This document shows, one piece after another, positions 34,243 through 41,146 of a DNA stretch of 62,687 nt. The notes below the pieces were generated by a model. It made no database searches. It was not told where the DNA came from and worked only from the letters and a program-made list of their open reading frames with translations. Positions within the stretch are counted from its first letter, which is position 1. Each line of letters opens with the position of its first letter. Source of the DNA: an uncultured Lachnospiraceae bacterium (GTDB lineage Bacteria > Bacillota > Clostridia > Lachnospirales > Lachnospiraceae); NCBI GenBank assembly GCA_947650005.1, contig CANSTU010000011.1, positions 1 to 62,687 on the forward strand. Direction: 5' to 3'. Both the position numbers and the translations under genes were made by a program.

Positions 34243-34724
34243 TTTCGAATGATACCTTTCTTTATCCCTACGTATGTTTCATTGTGCTTCATTGTGACGT
34301 ACCCCGAAATGGCATATATCCGGAATCATCCTCTCAGACTGTTTTATCCTAAATCCTTTGTATTTGGGGGTATAATCTATGTTTATGCCTTGTTCAGTTT
34401 ATCTGAAAGCAGCTAAATTGGGAGAGATTAATATTTCTTATTATACCATTTCTCTTCATCTTTTACTAGGAATGTTCTTTTAGCTATAGAAAGAAAATAT
34501 TTTTAAATCTCTACTAGGCTACTTCGATAAAAAAGATTACTGCCATGGGCTGTTCCGATGATTTCTCTATAATTTCATGACTTTCTGAAAAGCAGATACT
34601 GATGTTCCATATATCCCGGCTAATCCATCATCCTGTTTTTTTCTATATCATTACTTTGTGACTCAGCCGTATCTTTTTACGAACAGGCCCTTCTTCCTTT
34701 TTAACATAATAAAAGCAGGCAGCC
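34243..34724. other. 482-bp AT-rich intergenic region, right edge of the spmA/spmB insertion
   Basis: No credible gene, tRNA, transposon end or terminator with a clear T-run. TATAAT (in GGGGGTATAATC, ~34369-34380) faces plus but lacks a -35 at the correct distance. It is more AT-rich than its flanks. Confidence 0.4.
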
Positions 34725-35357
34725 TCACGCTCTCCGCCTTCTATCCTTCATCTTACAATACACCACAGCCACCGCCGTACTCACAAACGTCGCCACAATC
34801 GCCGGAGCAATGATCCCAGCCGGATTCACGCTGCCGTACTGCTGCCGGTACGCAATCATATTCACCGGTATCAACTGTAGAGAAGAGATATTCAATATTA
34901 GAAACGTACACATCTCATTGCTCGCAACCCGTTCTCGTTTTCCCCCTGTCCCCTTACTATCGCCTAAATAAGCCGGATTCCCCCGCTCCACCTCCAGTTT
35001 CGCCAGTTCCTCCATGGCCTTTAAGCCGGCCGGCGTACACGCCCAGCCAAGGCCCAGGACATTGGCAATAATATTGGTAGAAATATACTCTATTGCCGGA
35101 TGATCCCTTGGCACCCTGGGAAAAAGAAAAGCCACAAACGGCCGGATCCCCTTTGTCATTGCCGCAATCAGCCCTGACTTATGTGCAATCTCCATCAATC
35201 CCACCCAGACGGCCATTACGCCGATCATTGTAATGCAAAGCTGTACTGCCTCTCCTGCCGCATCCAGTGCGCCGTTTGCCACCGCCTCGATGTTTCCGGT
35301 GAAAGCTCCATAAATCACCCCAATGGCGATCATTGCCGCCCATATCATATTTAACAT
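34725..35357 (-). CDS. spmA: Spore maturation protein A
   Basis: A 210-residue membrane protein of the nucleoside-recognition/Gate family, partner of SpmB in spore core dehydration. Diagnostic segments are MLNMIWAAMIAIGVIYGAFTGN, ITMIGVMAVWVGLMEIAHKSGL, ANVLGLGWACTPAGLKAMEEL and FLILNISSLQLIPVNMIAYR; a TM helix and a basic tail DRRRRA end it. The ATG at 35357 follows GATAGGGGAAC. The spmB gene, normally the next gene, lies at 21262-21795. The 3' end shares a 13-bp word (GCTCTCCGCCTTC on the plus strand) with the asparaginase terminator region. Confidence 0.95.
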   Translation of the reverse strand: MLNMIWAAMIAIGVIYGAFTGNIEAVANGALDAAGEAVQLCITMIGVMAVWVGLMEIAHKSGLIAAMTKGIRPFVAFLFPRVPRDHPAIEYISTNIIANVLGLGWACTPAGLKAMEELAKLEVERGNPAYLGDSKGTGGKRERVASNEMCTFLILNISSLQLIPVNMIAYRQQYGSVNPAGIIAPAIVATFVSTAVAVVYCKMKDRRRRA

Positions 35358-35624
35358 CTGTTCCCCTATCCCGCCGTTTCCGACGCATTTTCTTTCCTAA
35401 CTAAATTTATTCCCTACTTGCTCTAATAAGAACTTTGGCCCTAGCCGTCTTGAAACAACCAAACGAGCCTAAACCGTCACTCCGATTTTCCGTACAATCT
35501 CAATTAGCTTATCAGGGCAACCGGATATCAACCGTTGCTTCACATACCTAGAATGTCCTCTCAAGACTGAACGCGTAAAGCAACAGTCTAAATGGCTTTC
35601 ATCTAATTACCCATTTTCTAAGCC
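35358..35624. other. Divergent intergenic region between spmA and tetR
   Basis: No gene is visible between the two divergent starts. I did not find a convincing spmA promoter; sporulation sigma factors would be expected and are hard to recognise by eye. Confidence 0.3.
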
Positions 35625-35653
35625 TTGACAAAAAGTGATACGTGTGATATTTT
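35625..35653 (+). promoter_or_regulatory. Promoter of the TetR gene
   Basis: TTGACA (35625-35630), 17-bp spacer, TATTTT (35648-35653). Confidence 0.65.
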
Positions 35654-35656
35654 ATA

Positions 35657-35671
35657 CATACCATTGGTATG
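35657..35671. promoter_or_regulatory. TetR operator palindrome
   Basis: CATACCA-t-TGGTATG, a perfect dyad at the expected transcription start. A related CATACC...GGTATT element precedes the MFS gene (36626-36644), so the regulator probably controls both. Confidence 0.7.
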
Positions 35672-35733
35672 AATCAAATCACCCAATAAACAAACATACT
35701 CCGTCCAGCCGATACGGCAGAATGCGAGGAACT

Positions 35734-36390
35734 ATGGCAAGGAATAAGCATCCGGAGGAAACCGTCAATCTGATCCTGGACGTATCCTTTCGTCTTTTCC
35801 TGGAAAAAGGATATGAACATACTTCCATCCAGAACATCATCGATCATTTGGGGGGGCTAAGCAAAGGGGCGATCTACCACCATTTCGCTTCCAAAGAAGA
35901 TATCCTGATAGCGGTGATCGACAAAATCACGGCCGATTCCAACCAACTTCTGGCCGATATACGGGACCGAGCGGATCTTACCGGCAAAGAGAAGCTCAAA
36001 GCCATCTTTAAGGCATCCATCGTGCGGCCCGTACAGGATGAGTTGTTTACCGTTGCTCCGGATCTGGGGAACAACCCGAGGTTTCTTTCCTGCATCTTTC
36101 TTGATACCATTAACGAAGTGGCGCCGAATTATATCCTGCCGATCATCCACCAGGGGCAGGAAGATGGGACCATTACCACCGATTATCCTGCAGAATTGTC
36201 TGAACTGATTATCCTGGCGGCAAATATTTGGATGAATCCCATGATTTTCCATAATTCTGCACAGGAATCCTACAATAAATTCAGAGTATTCGATCAGATG
36301 ATGAAAGGCTTTGGCCTCGATATCATGGATCAGGAAATGTTGGACCGTCTCTACCAGCTCGCCCAGATCTATGAGAAGCATCAGGACTGA
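35734..36390 (+). CDS. TetR/AcrR-family transcriptional regulator
   Basis: A 218-residue repressor. The N-terminal helix-turn-helix is standard: LILDVSFRLFLEKGYEHTSIQNIIDHLGGLSKGAIYHHFASKEDIL-type wording spans residues ~12-55. The all-helical ligand domain follows. I chose the ATG at 35734 (MARNKHPEET), which follows GAGGAAC; upstream codons belong to the operator leader. It probably represses itself and the MFS pump 290 bp downstream and senses that pump's substrate. Confidence 0.93.
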   Translation: MARNKHPEETVNLILDVSFRLFLEKGYEHTSIQNIIDHLGGLSKGAIYHHFASKEDILIAVIDKITADSNQLLADIRDRADLTGKEKLKAIFKASIVRPVQDELFTVAPDLGNNPRFLSCIFLDTINEVAPNYILPIIHQGQEDGTITTDYPAELSELIILAANIWMNPMIFHNSAQESYNKFRVFDQMMKGFGLDIMDQEMLDRLYQLAQIYEKHQD

Positions 36391-36419
36391 ATTCCTCCTT
36401 TATGCGGTTTTGTACCCCA

Positions 36420-36572
36420 ACTTCCGTTTGCCTGCTTTAGCGGGCACTCAAATCAGGATCGTAAAATCGCAGATTTCAAGCTAATTCCCATCTACCTGCT
36501 CCAGCAGGTATACAAATGTAAGATTGTGAAATCGAAGATTTCACACCGTCTGCCCAGTCTGGCAGGCATATT
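36420..36572. repeat. Dispersed two-hairpin repeat, three units in tandem
   Basis: Hairpins GCCTGCTTTAGCGGGC (36430), ACCTGC-tcca-GCAGGT (36494) and TGCC-cagtct-GGCA (36550), each followed (where complete) by a second hairpin such as TGTGAAATC-gaa-GATTTCACA. TTCCCATCT links the units. Lies between tetR and the MFS gene. Confidence 0.65.
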
Positions 36573-36625
36573 TCTCCATAACAGGCCGTCTTGTAAATCA
36601 GGATGGCATTTGTTTCACCTAGATT

Positions 36626-36644
36626 CATACCGCCATTCGGTATT
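36626..36644. promoter_or_regulatory. Second TetR-like operator, upstream of MFS gene
   Basis: ATACCG-ccatt-CGGTAT with outer CATACC...GGTATT half-sites, close to TATAAT at 36653-36658. Half-site spacing differs from the tetR operator, so assignment is tentative. Confidence 0.45.
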
Positions 36645-36680
36645 TATATATTTATAATAAAGAAAGAGAGAGGTTAGCAA

Positions 36681-37928
36681 ATGAAACAGAAACTATACAC
36701 CAAAGACTTTATTCTCGTAGTCATCGGACAGATCATTTCCCTTTTCGGCAATGCCGCCATCCGCTTTGCCCTTCCCCTCTATCTACTCAACCAAACAGGC
36801 TCCTCCGCCCTCTATGGTTCCGTCACGGCCTGCGCTTTTCTTCCCATGATCTTTTTCTCTCCCATGGGAGGCATTATTGCGGATCGGGTAAACAAAAGAA
36901 ATATCATGGTCTTTCTTGACTTTTTTACGGCAGCCGTGATTCTCGCCTTCACCATGCTCCACACCAGCATAGATCTGGTTCTCCTACTCACCATTACCCT
37001 CATGCTTCTTTATGGAATAGCCGGAGCCTACCAGCCCGCCGTCCAGGCCAGCATGCCGGCCCTGGTGGATTCCGACCAGCTCATGGCAGCCAATTCCATC
37101 ATTAATATGATCAGCTCACTCGCTTCCCTCCTGGGGCCCATTCTAGGCGGCATTTTGTATAGCTCTTATGGCTTAACGCCCATTCTCTGGGTCTGCACAG
37201 CCTGTTTCCTGCTGTCCGCCACCATGGAAATTTTTATTCATATTCCTTTTTCCGGGCAGCCCACTTCCGGAAGTATATGGCAAATTCTTAAGACAGATCT
37301 TACAGACAGCTTCCGTTTCATTCGCTATGATAAGCCGTCTATTTGGAAGGCCATCCTTACCGTCTGCGGAATCAATCTTTTCCTGTCAGCCATGATCGTA
37401 GTCAGCTTGCCATGGCTCATCACCGAAATACTGGACTTCAGCCCGGCTCGGGGCAATGAGCTCTATGGCTTTGCACAGGGAGCCCTGGCCGCCGGAGGAC
37501 TCGCAGGCGGCATCTGTGCAGGAGCCTTTTCCAGACGCCTCTCCATCCGAAATACTGGCAACCTGCTCATTACCGGCACCCTGTGCGTATTTCCCATTGC
37601 AGCCGTTTTCTTCTTTCCGTCTTCAGATCTGAACCGCTACATCGTCCTGACGCTATGTTGCTTTTTATTAATGATCTTTTCCACCGTTTTCACCATCCAG
37701 ATCATGTCCTTCATCCAGGCGCAGACGCCGTCCCGCATTGTCGGCAAGGTCATCTCCGTGATACTGACCATCTCCATGTGTACTCAGCCTCTCGGAAACG
37801 CTCTATACGGCGTCCTCTTTGAACTGTTTCGAGGCCATGAAGCGGCTGTCATCCTCTTTTCCGGAATCGTTTCCCTATTCATTGCTTGCATCTCCAGACG
37901 TTTCTTTCATACCCTCGCGGAGGAGTAG
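36681..37928 (+). CDS. Major facilitator superfamily efflux transporter
   Basis: A 415-residue, ~12-TM transporter of the drug:H+ antiporter-3 (MefA/NreB-like) type: FILVVIGQIISLFGNAAIRFALPLYLLNQTGSS, then the loop 2-3 motif GGIIADRVNKRNIMVFLDFFTA, and TVFTIQIMSFIQAQTPSRIVGKVIS in the second half. It should expel small amphipathic compounds. The ATG at 36681 follows GAGAGAGG. The TetR gene upstream and shared CATACC operators indicate induction by the pump's substrate. A long hairpin begins directly after the stop. Confidence 0.93.
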   Translation: MKQKLYTKDFILVVIGQIISLFGNAAIRFALPLYLLNQTGSSALYGSVTACAFLPMIFFSPMGGIIADRVNKRNIMVFLDFFTAAVILAFTMLHTSIDLVLLLTITLMLLYGIAGAYQPAVQASMPALVDSDQLMAANSIINMISSLASLLGPILGGILYSSYGLTPILWVCTACFLLSATMEIFIHIPFSGQPTSGSIWQILKTDLTDSFRFIRYDKPSIWKAILTVCGINLFLSAMIVVSLPWLITEILDFSPARGNELYGFAQGALAAGGLAGGICAGAFSRRLSIRNTGNLLITGTLCVFPIAAVFFFPSSDLNRYIVLTLCCFLLMIFSTVFTIQIMSFIQAQTPSRIVGKVISVILTISMCTQPLGNALYGVLFELFRGHEAAVILFSGIVSLFIACISRRFFHTLAEE

Positions 37929-37929
37929 C

Positions 37930-38064
37930 AGTTCAAACGCAAGAATGGATCGGCGTCCCCTCAGGCCTCCTCCCTGCGTCCGATAGAAGCCTGCGTGGAT
38001 AGGGGCATCCCTAAAGGGGCGTGACGGCCTAAGGGGACGCCGATCCAATCCTGCGTTTGAACTG
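37930..38064. repeat. Long hairpin element 1 (39-bp arms)
   Basis: Arms 37930-37968 (begins CAGTTCAAACGCA, then GGATCGGCGTCCCCT) and 38026-38064 are complementary at 36 of 39 positions. The 57-bp loop contains a further small hairpin. It starts 2 bp after the MFS stop and ends 19 bp before the riboswitch promoter. No minus-strand T-run follows it. Confidence 0.85.
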
Positions 38065-38083
38065 GTAAGAGTACACGAAACAG

Positions 38084-38112
38084 TTGACGGAAGCACAGGA
38101 AACGATTATGAT
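38084..38112 (+). promoter_or_regulatory. Promoter of the cobalamin-riboswitch operon
   Basis: TTGACG (38084-38089), 17-bp spacer, TATGAT (38107-38112), 10 of 12 consensus. Confidence 0.75.
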
Positions 38113-38117
38113 AGGAA

Positions 38118-38312
38118 TCGGACTGCCCGGGGAAACAGGTGCAAATCCTGTACGAGCCCGTCGCCGTAAGGCATGGAAATACGATCCGCCTCACAGACCG
38201 CCTGAAGATCTTTTTCACAGGCGGTCCTACCGAAAGCCACGAATCGGGAAAAGCCATTGGAGCCTGCTCCGAGAAGGCCGGCCGATCGAATGCCGAGTCG
38301 AAATATCCGCAC
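38118..38312 (+). promoter_or_regulatory. Cobalamin riboswitch
   Basis: The conserved core reads GGGGAAACAGGTGCAAATCC (38138-38157), followed by TGTACGAGCCCGTCGCCGTAAGG; this matches the GGGAA..GGTG..A..CC..GC..CCCGC.ACTGT pattern of cobalamin riboswitches. Further on, a GACCGCC...GGCGGTC stem and GCCACGAATCGGGAAAAGCC complete the family layout. CGCCC-tgaccgc-GGGCG followed by CCGGTTTT (38329-38350) is a possible expression-platform terminator. Predicted to switch off the downstream lipoprotein and ECF genes when cobalamin is plentiful. Confidence 0.82.
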
Positions 38313-38423
38313 AGTCCGCTCCTCCCGCCCTGACCGCGGGCGCCGGTTTTGGGAGGAATCAACGGATGCCCCATTATACGGGCCATCCTTAATAACAAAT
38401 CAGAAATAAAGGAGATTAAAAGC

Positions 38424-38879
38424 ATGCAGACAAAACGAAACAGAAGACTTGTTGCTTTCCGCTCTTGCATGGCGCTATTCGTGGCTATGGCGCTGTTTAC
38501 CGCTGCCTGCAGCGGAGGAACGAAAAAAGAGGAACCCTCTGTGAAACAGGAGGCTGCCGCCACCGCCCAGGACGGAGATGTGTTGGGCCAGGGTGCCGTC
38601 TCATTCCCACTCACAATCGTGGATAAGGACGGTAACGAAACTGCCCTAACCATTCATACCGATTTGGAAACGGTTGGAGCAGCTCTCTTGGATCTGGGAT
38701 TAATTGCCGGAGAAGATGGAGAATTCGGCCTCTATGTGAAGACGGTAAATGGAATTACCGCAGATTATGATACGGACGGCGTCTATTGGGCCTTTTATGT
38801 GAACGGTGAATACGCCTCCACCGGCGTCGATTCCACCCCAATTACCCAGGGAGACGCCTACTCCCTGAAAGTGGAATGA
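38424..38879 (+). CDS. DUF4430 lipoprotein, putative corrinoid-binding protein
   Basis: A 151-residue secreted lipoprotein: signal MQTKRNRRLVAF...MALFVAMALFTAAC, with Cys ~31 as lipidation site (a slightly atypical lipobox), and a short charged linker. The rest is one DUF4430 domain: AALLDLGLIAG, then GLYVKTVNGITADY, YWAFYVNGEYASTGVD and TPITQGDAYSLKVE. DUF4430 resembles the C-terminal beta domain of transcobalamin/intrinsic factor. The ATG at 38424 follows AAAGGAG. With a cobalamin riboswitch before it and an ECF S component overlapping its stop, I infer that it captures corrinoids at the surface. Confidence 0.85.
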   Translation: MQTKRNRRLVAFRSCMALFVAMALFTAACSGGTKKEEPSVKQEAAATAQDGDVLGQGAVSFPLTIVDKDGNETALTIHTDLETVGAALLDLGLIAGEDGEFGLYVKTVNGITADYDTDGVYWAFYVNGEYASTGVDSTPITQGDAYSLKVE

Positions 38880-39475
38880 AAATCGGCGGATTTTACAGAA
38901 AAATGGCGGATTGGGGGGCACGAAAAGAGTCGTGTCCCATCCCGGGTAAGAGCAGTCGCCTCACCGTGAGAGAAATGGCCATATTCGGAATGTTGGGCGC
39001 AATCATGTATGCTTCCAAACTGCTTTTGGAAATCGCCCCCAATATTCACCTGCTGGGCGTATTCATCGTCGCTTTTACAGTAGTATACCGACAAAAGGCC
39101 CTGTTCCCCATCTACCTGTACGTACTCCTGAATGGGATCTTCTCCGGCTTTGCTGTCTGGTGGATTCCCTATCTCTATATATGGACCTGTCTGTGGGGTG
39201 CAGTCATGCTTCTGCCGGCGAATATTCCCCGCCGAATACGTCCTCTCGTGTATATGTCAGTCTGTGCCCTCCACGGTTTTCTTTTCGGAACCCTCTATGC
39301 GCCGGCACAGGCCCTGCTTTATGGATTGAGCTTCAAGGGGATGATTGCGTGGATTATGGCCGGCCTGCCCTGGGATTTTCTTCACGGAATCAGCAACTTC
39401 TTCTGCGGAATCCTGATCATGCCTATCATTTCAGGGCTGAGGCTGGCGGATTCCAAGGCAGGAATTCAGCAATAA
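38876..39475 (+). CDS. ECF transporter S component, probably cobalamin/corrinoid-specific
   Basis: A 199-residue integral membrane substrate-binding subunit with about six TM segments: REMAIFGMLGAIMYASKLLLE (N-terminal AxxxA-like motif for contact with EcfT), LLGVFIVAFTVVYR, LFPIYLYVLLNGIF, IPYLYIWTCLWGAVM, the YAPAQALLYG region and ISNFFCGILIMPII. It would use shared EcfA/EcfT modules encoded elsewhere. Its ATG overlaps the lipoprotein stop (ATGA), and both lie under a cobalamin riboswitch, so the substrate is probably a cobamide or precursor. Specificity cannot be read from sequence alone. Confidence 0.88.
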   Translation: MKIGGFYRKMADWGARKESCPIPGKSSRLTVREMAIFGMLGAIMYASKLLLEIAPNIHLLGVFIVAFTVVYRQKALFPIYLYVLLNGIFSGFAVWWIPYLYIWTCLWGAVMLLPANIPRRIRPLVYMSVCALHGFLFGTLYAPAQALLYGLSFKGMIAWIMAGLPWDFLHGISNFFCGILIMPIISGLRLADSKAGIQQ

Positions 39476-39477
39476 GA

Positions 39478-39564
39478 AAGGCGTGGCGATCCCGGACGGG
39501 CTACCCGGCACGGCAAGCGCATGAGCGGCTGGGCCGGATAGCCCATCCAGGATCACCACGCCTT
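39478..39564. repeat. Long hairpin element 2 (32-bp arms), overlapping the response regulator stop
   Basis: Arms 39478-39509 (begins AAGGCGTGGCGATCC) and 39533-39564 match at 28 of 32 positions. All four mismatches become G-U pairs in minus-strand RNA, giving an unbroken stem there; TCTTATT follows. It contains the last codons and stop of the response regulator and probably terminates it. Confidence 0.85.
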
Positions 39565-41142
39565 CTCCTGTTCCGGTGAAAGGCCGGCGCTTTCCCGATA
39601 CTGTTCCGGCGTCATGCCTGTTTTCTTTTTGAATACCCGGAAGAAATATTTGGTGTTCTCATAGCCCACAGCCTTTGCGATCTGATACATTTTCCGATCC
39701 GTATCTGCGAGCAATTCCCTCGCCCGCTCTATCCGCACATCGTTCAGATAGTCGATGAACTTTTTTCCCGTCCTCTTCTTGAAAATCTGGCTCAGATAGC
39801 TGGAATTCACGTAAAAAAGGGACGCCACAAAGTCTCTGGTCAGACTTTTCCGGTAATGATGACTGATATAAATTGTGACCTGGTCGACCACATCCCGATT
39901 CGCATATACATTCTTCGAATGGAGCATGCCTGCCATATTGACGAAAAATTGTTTGTAGTAATTCTGCACATCATCTATAGAATACAAGGTATTTACAATG
40001 GCCTGCATATTATGGGATGGCCTTTCCCCGTTTTCCTGCTGATACAGGTAGTAGTTCAGAATCCCTCGGCACTGGGCAGAAATACGCTCACAGCTGTGCT
40101 TCACATCCCGCAACGTATATCCCGGAACCCTCTGATAGAAGCTGAACAATTGCTTCACCAAATCCTGTACCCGATCCTGTTCCCCCGATTCAATCCGAAA
40201 AAGGAATTCTTCCTCCTTCTGCCAGACAGCAGATACAGGCTCCCCAGGCTCCCTATAATAATGGCATGCGCCGTCGGATCCATCCACAGCCTGTCCATCC
40301 AACGCCACCGTCGTTTCCAGGAATGCATCATGCAGACTGGAGACGCTGTCGTGGCTTTCGCTCACCCCCATCTGAAAACTGCAACCCTGCTGCGTTCCCC
40401 ATAATAGAAGCAGTTTCACAAACTCCTTCATATTTTCCTTCTGGCTACACCCCCCCCCAGGAAAAAATAGCACGATAAAGCGAAACTGCATCATGGACGG
40501 ATGGCGCAGATAAACCATGAATTCGCTATACCCGTTTTCCTCAAGCCATTCTTCCAGCCCTAGTTTTGCCGACTGCACAGCCAGATACAGGGTGAAAAGG
40601 ACGAAATGATGGGTATCATTGATGAACTTCAGCTGCTTCGAGCACAGAGCCATGGAGCCGGACTCGTATCCTAAAAGCTGATTTTGCAGGAATTTAATAT
40701 CCAGATCATAGCAGGCCTTTTCCCGATCCTCCCTTACACAAGAAATTTGTGTCTCCAGCTGTTCCTTGTTCTTAAGGATATCGATGGTAGTTAAAACCGT
40801 CTTCCGTATTTCCTCCGCGCCAAAAGGTTTTAGAATATAATCAATGGCTTTAGAAGTAATTGCCTGCTTCATATAGTCAAAGTCCTGGTATCCGCTGATC
40901 ACGATCATGGGCATGTCAGGATACCGTTCGGCCAGATAGGGTAATAACTCTTCTCCTCCCATGACGGGCATATTCATATCCAGGATCACGAAATCCGGCG
41001 CCACCTCCTCAATCAGCTCAATTCCTTCCCTTCCGTTTGCAGCCTCCCCACAGCAGACCGCCTGATCTTGCAGCGCCTCCAGCTTTTTAATCGTTCCCTT
41101 TCTGATGAGAGATTCGTCATCTATGATAATATACCGATACAT
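39553..41142 (-). CDS. YesN-type response regulator (REC + AraC HTH)
   Basis: A 529-residue two-component regulator. The receiver domain has the acidic pair IIIDDES, phospho-acceptor Asp ~54 in FVILDMNMPVMGG and the Lys of YILKPF. A long middle region of unknown fold follows, then the AraC-type double HTH: SRDFVASLFYVNSSYLSQIFKKRTGKKFIDYLNDVRI-like wording and MYQIAKAVGYENTKYFFRVFKKKTGMTPEQYR. Start ATG 41142 follows GGGGAGG and overlaps the sensor kinase end by a few bases. It probably activates the divergent sugar ABC operon at 43020. Confidence 0.95.
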   Translation of the reverse strand: MYRYIIIDDESLIRKGTIKKLEALQDQAVCCGEAANGREGIELIEEVAPDFVILDMNMPVMGGEELLPYLAERYPDMPMIVISGYQDFDYMKQAITSKAIDYILKPFGAEEIRKTVLTTIDILKNKEQLETQISCVREDREKACYDLDIKFLQNQLLGYESGSMALCSKQLKFINDTHHFVLFTLYLAVQSAKLGLEEWLEENGYSEFMVYLRHPSMMQFRFIVLFFPGGGCSQKENMKEFVKLLLLWGTQQGCSFQMGVSESHDSVSSLHDAFLETTVALDGQAVDGSDGACHYYREPGEPVSAVWQKEEEFLFRIESGEQDRVQDLVKQLFSFYQRVPGYTLRDVKHSCERISAQCRGILNYYLYQQENGERPSHNMQAIVNTLYSIDDVQNYYKQFFVNMAGMLHSKNVYANRDVVDQVTIYISHHYRKSLTRDFVASLFYVNSSYLSQIFKKRTGKKFIDYLNDVRIERARELLADTDRKMYQIAKAVGYENTKYFFRVFKKKTGMTPEQYRESAGLSPEQEKAW

Positions 41143-41146
41143 ATGC

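Noticed and set aside
37961-38653. 230-codon minus-strand open frame
   Set aside because: It covers the long hairpin, promoter and riboswitch of the B12 operon, has no family resemblance and no ribosome-binding site.
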